Below are positions 28,544 to 34,621 of a stretch of 37,927 nt of DNA, piece after piece. Origin of the DNA: Propionibacteriales bacterium (GTDB taxonomy: Bacteria > Actinomycetota > Actinomycetes > Propionibacteriales > Nocardioidaceae); contig WHTB01000006.1 in assembly GCA_009379735.1 (NCBI GenBank), forward strand, positions 1-37,927, read 5' to 3'. The notes under the pieces were generated by a model. It was given only the letters and a program-made list of their open reading frames with translations. It was not told the DNA's origin and made no database searches. The translations under genes and the position numbers were made by a program. The first letter of the stretch is position 1. The number at the start of each line of letters is the position of its first letter.

Positions 28544-28562
28544 TTAGGCTTGCCTTACCTAA
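28544..28562. promoter_or_regulatory. DtxR/IdeR-type iron box
   Basis: TTAGGCTTGCCTTACCTAA matches the 19-bp IdeR/DtxR consensus TTAGGTTAGGCTAACCTAA at 15 positions, with both outer TTAGG/CCTAA arms intact. It is in the divergent region between the Cys-motif gene and ferritin, just upstream of the ferritin -35, a position compatible with iron-dependent activation of ferritin. For the minus-strand gene the same box covers the -35 zone, which would suit repression. Confidence 0.8.
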
Positions 28563-28566
28563 GGCG

Positions 28567-28594
28567 TTGAGGCGGTTCCGATCGGCTCTACGAT
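28567..28594 (+). promoter_or_regulatory. Ferritin promoter, sigma-A type
   Basis: TTGAGG (28567-28572) and TACGAT (28589-28594), spacer 16 bp, a good housekeeping promoter. Expected start near 28601, giving a leader of about 35 nt with RBS AAGGAG (28622-28627), 8 nt before the ATG. Confidence 0.65.
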
Positions 28595-28635
28595 GGGCGG
28601 CAGACCGCAACCATCAACCACAAGGAGTCTGCCGG

Positions 28636-29157
28636 ATGCCCGCGCAGCGCTTTATCGACCAGCTCAACGCCCAGATCGGCAACGAGTTCGCCGCGCACCA
28701 GCAGTATCTCGCCTGCGCGATCCATTACGAGACGCTCACCATGCCGCAGATGGCTGCGTTCTTCTACACCCAGGCGCTCGAGGAGCGCGACCACGCGATG
28801 ATGATGGTGCAGTATCTCCTCGACCAGGACGCGCAGGTCGAGATCCCCGGCGTCGAGGCGCCGATCAACAAGTTCGCCGACGTGGTCGAGCCCGTCCAGC
28901 TCGCCCTCGAGCAGGAGCGCCGGGTGACCGGCCAGGTCAACGAGCTGACCAAGATCGCCCGCGAGGAGGCCGACTTCGCCTCCGACCAGTTCATGCAGTG
29001 GTTCATCAAGGAGCAGGTCGAGGAGGTCTCGACGATGAGCGACCTGCTGGCCGTGGTGACCCGGTCGAAGGACGTCGAGGCGGTCGAGGAGTACGTCGCG
29101 CGCGAGCAGGGTGATCCAGGCTCCGACCCGACGGCGCCTCGGGTAGCCGGCTCCTGA
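28636..29157 (+). CDS. Bacterial non-haem ferritin
   Basis: Stores iron as ferric mineral in a 24-subunit shell. The 173-residue protein is a four-helix bundle with the FtnA-type ferroxidase ligands Glu17 (GNEFAAHQQY), Glu50 and His53 (LEERDHAMMM), Glu94, Gln127 and Glu130 (KEQVEEV). No haem-ligating Met in the bacterioferritin position is evident, so a ferritin of the FtnA/mycobacterial BfrB kind is most likely. The start is fixed by AAGGAG. The tail after about residue 158 (DPGSDPTAPRVAGS) is a disordered extension. The iron box and sigma-A promoter upstream suggest iron-induced expression. Confidence 0.94.
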   Translation: MPAQRFIDQLNAQIGNEFAAHQQYLACAIHYETLTMPQMAAFFYTQALEERDHAMMMVQYLLDQDAQVEIPGVEAPINKFADVVEPVQLALEQERRVTGQVNELTKIAREEADFASDQFMQWFIKEQVEEVSTMSDLLAVVTRSKDVEAVEEYVAREQGDPGSDPTAPRVAGS

Positions 29158-29173
29158 CGAACGGTCCTGGCCG

Positions 29174-30097
29174 ATGCGGATACTCGTCGTCGGAGCGGGT
29201 GTCGTCGGGCTGACCTGCGGCGTACGCCTCGCCGAGGCCGGGCACCGAGTTGACGTCGTCGCCCGCGACCTGCCACTGGAGACGACCTCGTCGGTGGCCG
29301 CCGCGCTCTGGTACCCCTACCTAGCCCTGCCGCAGGACAAGGTCGCCGCGTGGAGCAAGACGTCGTACGACGAGTTCGCCGCGATCGCCGCGGCCGACCC
29401 GGACAGCGGCGTCCGCATGCTCGACGGCACGGAGGTGCTTCCGGCCGACGCCCCCGACCCGTGGTGGCGCTCGGCCGTCCCCGAGCTGCGGCGGACGTCG
29501 CCGGGCAACGGTCATCGGGACGGCTGGAGCTTCGTCGCCCCGGTCGTCGACATGCCGGTCTACCTGCGGTGGCTGCAGGACCGGCTGGCCCGCGCCGGGG
29601 GCACCGTCACCCGGCTCGCCCTCGGCTCGCTGCCGAACCACACCCGCATCGTGGTCAACGCCGCCGGTCTCGCGGCCGGCGCGCTCGCCGGAGACCAGAC
29701 GATGCAACCCGTACGCGGGCAGGTTGTGGTCCTCGAACAGGTCGGGCTGGACCGGTGGTGGCTCGACTCGGAGGCGCTGACCTACGTGGTGCCCCATGCG
29801 CACGAGATCGTGGTCGGCGGCACCGAGCAGCACGGCAGCTGGGACCGTACGCCGGACGAGCAGACCGCTGGGCAGATCCTGCGGCGGGCTCGCGACCTGG
29901 TCCCCGAGCTCGAGGGCGCACGCGTCCTGCGCCATCGGGCCGGGCTGCGTCCGGGACGCCCCGCCGTACGCGTCGAGGAGCAGCGGGTCGGGGAGCGACG
30001 GGTGCTGCACTGCTACGGTCACGGCGGCGCGGGCGTCACGCTGTCATGGGGCACGGCCGACGAGATCCTGCAGCTGCTAGAACTGGAGACGACGTGA
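29174..30097 (+). CDS. D-amino-acid oxidase
   Basis: FAD enzyme that oxidises D-amino acids to imino acids with release of hydrogen peroxide. The 307-residue protein has the dinucleotide motif VVGAGVVGLTCGVRLAEAGH at the N-terminus, ALWYPY near the flavin, RGQVVVLEQ, the substrate-carboxylate region around GLRPGRPAVRVE and the C-terminal signature YGHGGAGVTLSWG. The length is typical of bacterial DAAO. No signal peptide is present, so it acts in the cytoplasm. The stop overlaps the VOC gene in GTGA. Confidence 0.92.
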   Translation: MRILVVGAGVVGLTCGVRLAEAGHRVDVVARDLPLETTSSVAAALWYPYLALPQDKVAAWSKTSYDEFAAIAAADPDSGVRMLDGTEVLPADAPDPWWRSAVPELRRTSPGNGHRDGWSFVAPVVDMPVYLRWLQDRLARAGGTVTRLALGSLPNHTRIVVNAAGLAAGALAGDQTMQPVRGQVVVLEQVGLDRWWLDSEALTYVVPHAHEIVVGGTEQHGSWDRTPDEQTAGQILRRARDLVPELEGARVLRHRAGLRPGRPAVRVEEQRVGERRVLHCYGHGGAGVTLSWGTADEILQLLELETT

Positions 30098-30426
30098 AGC
30101 TCGAAGCCGTGTTCATCGCCGCGGACCAGCCCGCCGAGGCGGCCGCCTTCCTGACCGGCGGGCTCGGCCTGCCCGACGCCGAATCGGGCGACGAAGGCCA
30201 GGTGGCGTTCAGCGGGCTCGGCACGTTCGTCGCGCTCGAGCCGGTGGAGAGCGGCTCGCACGCCGGCGCCGTCACCCTGTGGTTCCGGGTCGACGACGCC
30301 GTACGGCAGACCGAGACGCTGCTCGAGCAGGGTGCCGACCTGGTCCAGGCTCCGGCGTCGGCCGGCGGCGAGACGGTCGCGGTGGTGCTCACCCCGCACG
30401 GCGTACGGATCGGCCTGATCTCGTGA
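30094..30426 (+). CDS. VOC-family (glyoxalase/bleomycin-resistance fold) protein
   Basis: A 110-residue protein with one pair of beta-alpha-beta-beta-beta modules: KLEAVFIAADQPAEAAAFLTGGLGLP, then a second half with VTLWFRVDDAVRQTETLLEQGADLVQAPASAGG and a final LTPHGVRIGLIS. This is the VOC fold; substrate and metal ligands cannot be assigned, and the usual His at the start of the first strand is absent. It overlaps the D-amino-acid oxidase gene by 4 nt and is probably co-translated. It is the last gene before the accessory island. Confidence 0.75.
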   Translation: MKLEAVFIAADQPAEAAAFLTGGLGLPDAESGDEGQVAFSGLGTFVALEPVESGSHAGAVTLWFRVDDAVRQTETLLEQGADLVQAPASAGGETVAVVLTPHGVRIGLIS

Positions 30427-30825
30427 GAGGCCATCAACTCCGGCGCGTCAAAGGTTGGTGATCGCGGCCAGGATCGCGGTCCTGTGTTCACGATCTGTTT
30501 CTGGAGTCAACGAAGGCGGTGATGCGTCAGCGTCGGGCCCAGCTGACCTATCGGTCTAATGCGGCGCCGGAGTCGCTGGGTGCCAGTTGGAGGATTCGCC
30601 GGAGCCCCTTCCTTGAGTAGGTAGGCATGGTGCAGCCGGGTCGGTCATGGCGTCCATTCCGGCTAGGCGGCTTGGTGGTCGGGGGAGGTCGTCGGGGTTC
30701 ATCCGCAGCGCCAAGTTGGCCTATCCAGCACTTTGGCGTCGCTGGCCGCGGCGTCTGCTCGGGCTCGCGGAGGAGCCACGACACGCTAGGTTGTTGTGGA
30801 GTTCGACGAGCTTGGGAAGGCGCCG
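30427..30825. other. Non-coding left flank of the accessory island
   Basis: A 399-bp stretch without a gene I can support. A repeated octamer GATCGCGG occurs near 30462 and 30473. A short plus-strand frame from about 30522 (MRQRRAQLTYRSN...) ends at TAG near 30621 and resembles nothing I know. TAGGTT (30787-30792) may be a -10 for the island genes. Composition is visibly less GC-rich than the neighbouring operons. It may be a decayed remnant plus promoter region. Confidence 0.4.
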
Positions 30826-31125
30826 ATGTCGCGGGCCGATGATTCGCAGCACTGGTGGTCATACGGGCACGAGGCGCGCCAGCGGGCGGGTCGGCTGCAG
30901 GAGCTTCAACGGGCACTACGAGTGATGGCCGCGCTGGTCGAGGGTTTGATCGGCCAGACCGTGACCGGCACTGATGTCAAAATGGTCGCGGAGTTGGCCG
31001 ATGTACAGGCACGGTTGCTGCGGATGGATGGGGCATTCGATCAAGCCGGTGGGGTGTGTAACGACTGGGCGGGGTACATGGCCGACACCCGCGACCAAGA
31101 CGGCGGTGGTGGTTGGGGTGTCTGA
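30826..31125 (+). CDS. Island gene 1: small helical protein of unknown function
   Basis: A 99-residue protein starting at ATG 30826 with RBS GGGAAGG (30814-30820); an in-frame GTG at 30796 lacks an RBS. It is mostly alpha-helical by composition: residues about 12-45 (ARQRAGRLQELQRALRVMAA) and 51-70 (VKMVAELADVQARLLRMDGA), with a Gly-rich end (DQDGGGGWGV). A helical pair of ~100 residues resembles the size of WXG100-type secretion partners, but the only W-x-G (WAG, 81-83) is near the C-terminus rather than in the turn, so I do not call it one. It overlaps the synthetase-domain gene by 8 nt, so the two are co-translated. Confidence 0.65.
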   Translation: MSRADDSQHWWSYGHEARQRAGRLQELQRALRVMAALVEGLIGQTVTGTDVKMVAELADVQARLLRMDGAFDQAGGVCNDWAGYMADTRDQDGGGGWGV

Positions 31126-32467
31126 GTCGGAGTTGCAGCGGATCGCGCGGGAATTGCAGGAACTGGCCGACCGGATGCCATCGGTGGTCAGTGAGATCCG
31201 CGACCACATGGGTTGGGCCGACCAGCGGGCGCTGGAAGCGGCATACGAGGCCAACCATCGCGAGGACCCGAATGATCGCCAGTTCGCCCACGACGTGGCC
31301 GTCCGATTCGACCATGTGCGCGACTCCGGCGAGGATGTGATCGCCGGGTTGGAGCAGGTCCGGCGGTTCGGGCAGTGGTGGGTTGAACGCTCCATCGCGA
31401 CGGGAAGTCCGGCAGCCGGCCGACCACCCCAGGACTGGACACCCGGACAACCACCGGCAGCAAAGTCGCCCGGTGTCGGCGTTGAAGGCGGTAGGACGAG
31501 CGGCACCGATACGGCCCCAGATTCTGTCTCGGAGTTCGTACGGGCATCGTTGGCTGATGCACATCCAGAGGTTGCCGCCGTCCTGGTCGGGCTGTTGGCT
31601 GATCGGGCGCACTCGTTGGATCTGACTCGGGCATTGTTCGATCCCCGAACGCGCGAGCGCACATTGGCGACGATCCACGAATTGGTCGCTGGAGGTGTGT
31701 TGGCGGATCAGGACCTGGACGAGTATCGGGCGAGTCACCCGGGCAGGGGCCCGCTGTTCGACACGGCCCCGTCCGAGCCCAACGATCTTCGGCCGGGCGA
31801 GTCCCACAAGGCCGCGTACCTCAGAGTCTGCAAGAAGCAGGATGCGGCCCGAAGGGTGGGCGCGAATCCGACTGATGATGAGTACTCCGCCGTCGTTGAG
31901 TACTGCAGTCGCCTGCGCAACGCGGTCGCTCCGCGAGTGTGGTCGGAGGTGAGCGCGATCGCGGGCGAGGTCGACGGCATCGCGAGTATCCGCACGAAGA
32001 ACACGGCTGACGTGTTGGACAAGGTGACCCGGATGTCCTCCGGAACCAGCGGTCGCTCGTCACGTGCAGGGTACGAGGTGGGCGATGTGGTCGATGCGGT
32101 TGGAGCACGGGTGACCGTCCCCGACACCGAGGCTCTCGAACGGGCCCTTGTCGAAGTCCGTTCTCGTTTCGGCACCGGTCCACAGTCCCGGGTGTTGGAG
32201 CTGGAGAACATGTACGCGGCGCCGAAGCCCCACAATCGCGCCTATCGTGTGGTCCCGCTGCTGATCTCGACCGAGGCGGACGGACAGCCGTACACCTTCG
32301 AGCTGCAGCTATGCACGAGGCGCGCGTCGATCGCCTCAGACCTGGAACACAACACGATCTACAAGGCGTACGTCGAATCCACGCCAATACAGCAGACCGT
32401 GGTGCGGCGGATGCAGGCCGAAGCTGCGGCGCTAGACCAGCAGGAGACGAGGAGGCGGTACAAGTGA
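31118..32467 (+). CDS. Island gene 2: RelA/SpoT-domain alarmone synthetase-like protein with N-terminal extension
   Basis: A 449-residue protein. Residues 1 to about 95 are helical (ESELQRIARELQELADRMP, DVIAGLEQVRRFGQWWVERS). Then comes a Pro/Gly-rich linker (100-135), a middle helical region, and from about 280 to 425 a RelA/SpoT nucleotidyltransferase domain: Arg292/Lys294/Lys302 in IRTKNTADVLDKV (ATP-binding pattern), Asp326 and Arg331 in VVDAVGARVTV, Lys370 and the guanine-stacking Tyr376 in APKPHNRAYRVV, Glu395/Gln397/Thr400 in FELQLCT, and His411 in LEHNTIYK. The catalytic residues look intact, although RT of the usual QIRT is CT. No HD domain is present. GTG 31118 overlaps gene 1. Likely product: (p)ppGpp, (p)ppApp or tRNA-CCA pyrophosphorylation, as in toxSAS toxins; inferred only. 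Confidence 0.82.
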   Translation: MSESELQRIARELQELADRMPSVVSEIRDHMGWADQRALEAAYEANHREDPNDRQFAHDVAVRFDHVRDSGEDVIAGLEQVRRFGQWWVERSIATGSPAAGRPPQDWTPGQPPAAKSPGVGVEGGRTSGTDTAPDSVSEFVRASLADAHPEVAAVLVGLLADRAHSLDLTRALFDPRTRERTLATIHELVAGGVLADQDLDEYRASHPGRGPLFDTAPSEPNDLRPGESHKAAYLRVCKKQDAARRVGANPTDDEYSAVVEYCSRLRNAVAPRVWSEVSAIAGEVDGIASIRTKNTADVLDKVTRMSSGTSGRSSRAGYEVGDVVDAVGARVTVPDTEALERALVEVRSRFGTGPQSRVLELENMYAAPKPHNRAYRVVPLLISTEADGQPYTFELQLCTRRASIASDLEHNTIYKAYVESTPIQQTVVRRMQAEAAALDQQETRRRYK

Positions 32468-32742
32468 ACGACTTCGACAACCTGTGGGCCTGCATCGTCC
32501 ACGTCAAGAAACCGGGTGGCGATGTGGTAACCGTGTTCGTCATCGATGCCCGCCGCTACGCCGATGACCAGGCGGCCCGTGACGTCATAAGCGAGGCCGG
32601 ACAGTTCCTGGATGATCGCCGCGTACCTGCGGAGTTCGAGTACATCCAGGTACGACGTGACCAGCCTCTTCCGGACCTGCCGACCTGGGAGGACTATCAG
32701 CGCCAAACCGAGTCCGTTGACGGCAGGGAGGCGAAGCCGTGA
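32464..32742 (+). CDS. Island gene 3: 92-residue protein of unknown function
   Basis: Starts at GTG 32464 in a GTGA overlap with the synthetase gene and ends in a GTGA overlap with the HD gene, so it is translated as part of the same unit. The protein looks like a compact alpha/beta domain: LWACIVHVKKPGGDVVTVFV (strands), then a helix YADDQAARDVISEAGQFLDD, a strand AEFEYIQVRR and an acidic end PTWEDYQRQTESVDG. I recognise no family. Its place between a putative toxin and a putative hydrolase makes an antitoxin or adaptor role conceivable, with no direct evidence. Confidence 0.65.
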   Translation: MNDFDNLWACIVHVKKPGGDVVTVFVIDARRYADDQAARDVISEAGQFLDDRRVPAEFEYIQVRRDQPLPDLPTWEDYQRQTESVDGREAKP

Positions 32743-33779
32743 AGGTGTTCGGAAATTGGCGCTCGTGGAACGAGGCCGCGAACGGGCTCGACGGCCTAGT
32801 GACGGCCGAGACGGTCGTGCGGCTGGGTGAGGCCTACGTATTCGCCGCTGAGAATCACCGAGGCCAATTCCGCCCGGCTGGTGAGCCGTACGTCTGGCAC
32901 CTACTTGAGGTCATCGAACTGCTGGCTGTCGAGCTCGGTGTTACCGACGGTGCCTTGCTGACCGCCGGTCTACTCCATGACGTTGTCGAAGACACCGATG
33001 CCACCCTGGCAGAGACGACGCAGCGGTTTGGTGCCCGGACCGCTTCTCTAGTTGACGCCGTGACGATGCCCATACTCGTCTCCAGCGCCGACAAGGGCGT
33101 CGCCCGTAAGACCTATCTGGGAGGCATCGCGAACGCATCGGTCGATGTGGTGCGGCTAAAGCTCGCGGACCGATATAGCAACGTTCAAAGACTCCACACT
33201 CATCCGCAGGTCGCGAAGCAGCGCTCGTACTTTGCTGAAACCGTCGAGCACTTCGTGCCGCTGGCCGGTGTGGATGTGCGGCTGGCCAGACTGTTCACCG
33301 AATGGGCCGACGCATACGACTTCCTCGCCGGAGACGTCGAAACCGTCGATGCCGCGGACAAGCTCGCTGCGGCCGCACATCGTGAGCAGATCGACAAGAC
33401 CGGTACGCCCTATGTCAACCACGTGCGCAGGACAGCCCGGATCGCAACGGCGCACGATGCATCAGAACACCAGCAGATGGCCGCACTTCTTCATGACTCA
33501 GTCGAAGACACCCTTCTTACCCTCGACCAGCTCCGTCACCTCGGTACGCCACCGGCTGTCGTCGATATGGTTGACGCCTTGACCCACCGCACGGACGAGC
33601 CCCAGCACGACTATCTCAAACGCCTTGCACAGACACCCGACGCGATCTTGGTCAAACGGGCCGACATCGAAGACAACCAAAGCTCTCAGCGCCTTGCGCA
33701 GCTCGACCCTGACACCCAGCAGCGCCTACGAGTCAAGTACCGCACCGCTCTCGACATCCTCGACACGGCACGGCCGTGA
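32739..33779 (+). CDS. Island gene 4: tandem HD-domain, SpoT-like alarmone hydrolase
   Basis: A 346-residue protein with two HD phosphohydrolase domains. Domain 1: AAENHRGQFRPAGEPYVWH, His54, then LLHDVVEDT with His80/Asp81 and Glu84/Asp85, QRFGARTASLVDAVT, and KLADRYSNVQRL with Asp144. This is the Mn-dependent ppGpp hydrolase pattern of SpoT/MESH1. Domain 2: AAAHREQIDKTGTPYVNH, His228, LLHDSVEDT with His252/Asp253 and Glu256/Asp257, and VKRADIEDN with Asp309. Both domains keep a full HD...ED...D set. There is no synthetase domain. MESH1-like small hydrolases normally have one such domain. It overlaps gene 3 by 4 nt. Most likely it removes the alarmone made by gene 2. Confidence 0.85.
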   Translation: MKVFGNWRSWNEAANGLDGLVTAETVVRLGEAYVFAAENHRGQFRPAGEPYVWHLLEVIELLAVELGVTDGALLTAGLLHDVVEDTDATLAETTQRFGARTASLVDAVTMPILVSSADKGVARKTYLGGIANASVDVVRLKLADRYSNVQRLHTHPQVAKQRSYFAETVEHFVPLAGVDVRLARLFTEWADAYDFLAGDVETVDAADKLAAAAHREQIDKTGTPYVNHVRRTARIATAHDASEHQQMAALLHDSVEDTLLTLDQLRHLGTPPAVVDMVDALTHRTDEPQHDYLKRLAQTPDAILVKRADIEDNQSSQRLAQLDPDTQQRLRVKYRTALDILDTARP

Positions 33780-33842
33780 GTCGTCGCATCCAGGGGCCAC
33801 GATGACCTCGTCGTACTCATCGAACTCGACGTACTCGATCAC
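33726..33842 (-). CDS. Possible short acidic ORF at the island's right junction
   Basis: A 38-codon frame from GTG 33842 with RBS GGGAG (plus-strand 33849-33853) 6 nt upstream. The first residues MIEYVEFDEYDEVIVAPG are strongly acidic and protein-like; from about residue 21 the frame runs antisense into the 3' end of the HD gene. It follows nucS on the same strand. It could be the front part of an older gene cut by the island, or chance. Confidence 0.3.
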   Translation of the reverse strand: MIEYVEFDEYDEVIVAPGCDDSRPCRVEDVESGAVLDS

Positions 33843-33878
33843 GACGCGCTCCCTGCCCGATCAGGTCGTCGGTGATGG

Positions 33879-34553
33879 TCAGAAAAGCCGAGCGGTCGGG
33901 TCGTCCATGCCCCGCAGCGCGTCGTAGTCGACCACGACGCAGCTGATGCCGCGGTCGGTCGCGAGCACCCGCGCCTGCGGCTTGATCTCCTGCGCGGCGA
34001 AGATGCCTCGCACCGGCGACAGCAGCGGATCGCGGTTGAGCAGGTCGAGATAGCGGGTCAGCTGTTCGACGCCGTCGATCTCCCCGCGCCGTTTGACCTC
34101 GACCGCCACCGACGCGCCGGCGTGGTCGCGACACAGCAGGTCGACCGGCCCGATCGCGGTCGGGTACTCCCGTCGTACCAGGGAAAGACCCTCGGCCAGC
34201 GAGGCCGGATGGTCGGCCAGCAGCTCCTGGAGGTGCTTCTCGACGCCGTCCTTCTGCAGCCCCGGGTCGACCCCCAGCTCGTGCGACGAGTCGTGCACGA
34301 CCTCGGTCAGCAGGATGCGCAGGGTGTCGCCGTCCTTGCCAGTGACGACCCACTCCGGCGTGCCTTCCTCGTTGACGCCCTCGCGCAGCGTGCACGGCGG
34401 CGACATCCAGTTCAGCGGTTTGTAGGCCCGGTCGTCGTTGTGGATCGACACCGAGCCGTCGGACTTCACCAGGATCAGCCGGGTGGCCGGCGGCAGGTGG
34501 GCGGTCAGCCGACCGGCGTAGTCGACCTGGCAGGTCGCGATGACGAGGCGCAC
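33879..34553 (-). CDS. nucS: Mismatch-specific endonuclease NucS (EndoMS)
   Basis: Cuts both strands at mismatches such as G-T, G-G and T-T and carries out non-canonical mismatch repair in actinobacteria lacking MutS/MutL. GTG 34553 gives 224 residues with the standard start [21 protein letters not shown]; a 20-residue extension upstream is not family-like. The N-terminal dimerisation/DNA-binding domain has [20 protein letters not shown] and NWMSPPC. The C-terminal RecB-like nuclease domain has Asp138 (GPVDLLCRD) and Glu152/Lys154 ([20 protein letters not shown]), completing the D...ExK site. The last residues TARLF fit the clamp-binding C-terminus known in this family. TAGCGT lies 8 nt before the GTG on its strand, so the mRNA may be leaderless. 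Confidence 0.95.
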   Translation of the reverse strand: MRLVIATCQVDYAGRLTAHLPPATRLILVKSDGSVSIHNDDRAYKPLNWMSPPCTLREGVNEEGTPEWVVTGKDGDTLRILLTEVVHDSSHELGVDPGLQKDGVEKHLQELLADHPASLAEGLSLVRREYPTAIGPVDLLCRDHAGASVAVEVKRRGEIDGVEQLTRYLDLLNRDPLLSPVRGIFAAQEIKPQARVLATDRGISCVVVDYDALRGMDDPTARLF

Positions 34554-34569
34554 GGGGACGCACGCTACC

Positions 34570-34587
34570 CCGTGACTAGCCTCACGG
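34570..34587. promoter_or_regulatory. CRP-like dyad between nucS and the hydroxyacyl-CoA dehydrogenase gene
   Basis: CCGTGA-CTAGCC-TCACGG, a perfect dyad with 6-bp arms and the GTGA-N6-TCAC core. It lies in the 68-bp divergent spacer, 35 bp before the dehydrogenase ATG and 17 bp before the nucS GTG. If the dehydrogenase mRNA is leaderless its centre is near -43, close to a class II activator position; for nucS it would fall between -35 and -10. Confidence 0.45.
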
Positions 34588-34621
34588 TGCGACCGCGCCC
34601 GGACGTGCCACACTTCGGCCC

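Noticed and set aside
30522-30624. Short plus-strand frame in the island's left flank as a gene
   Set aside because: About 33 codons, no RBS of note, no resemblance to any family; not distinguishable from chance.
30826-31125. Island gene 1 as a WXG100 (EsxA-like) protein
   Set aside because: Size and helix content fit, but the W-x-G is near residue 81 rather than in the helical turn, and no secretion genes are present.
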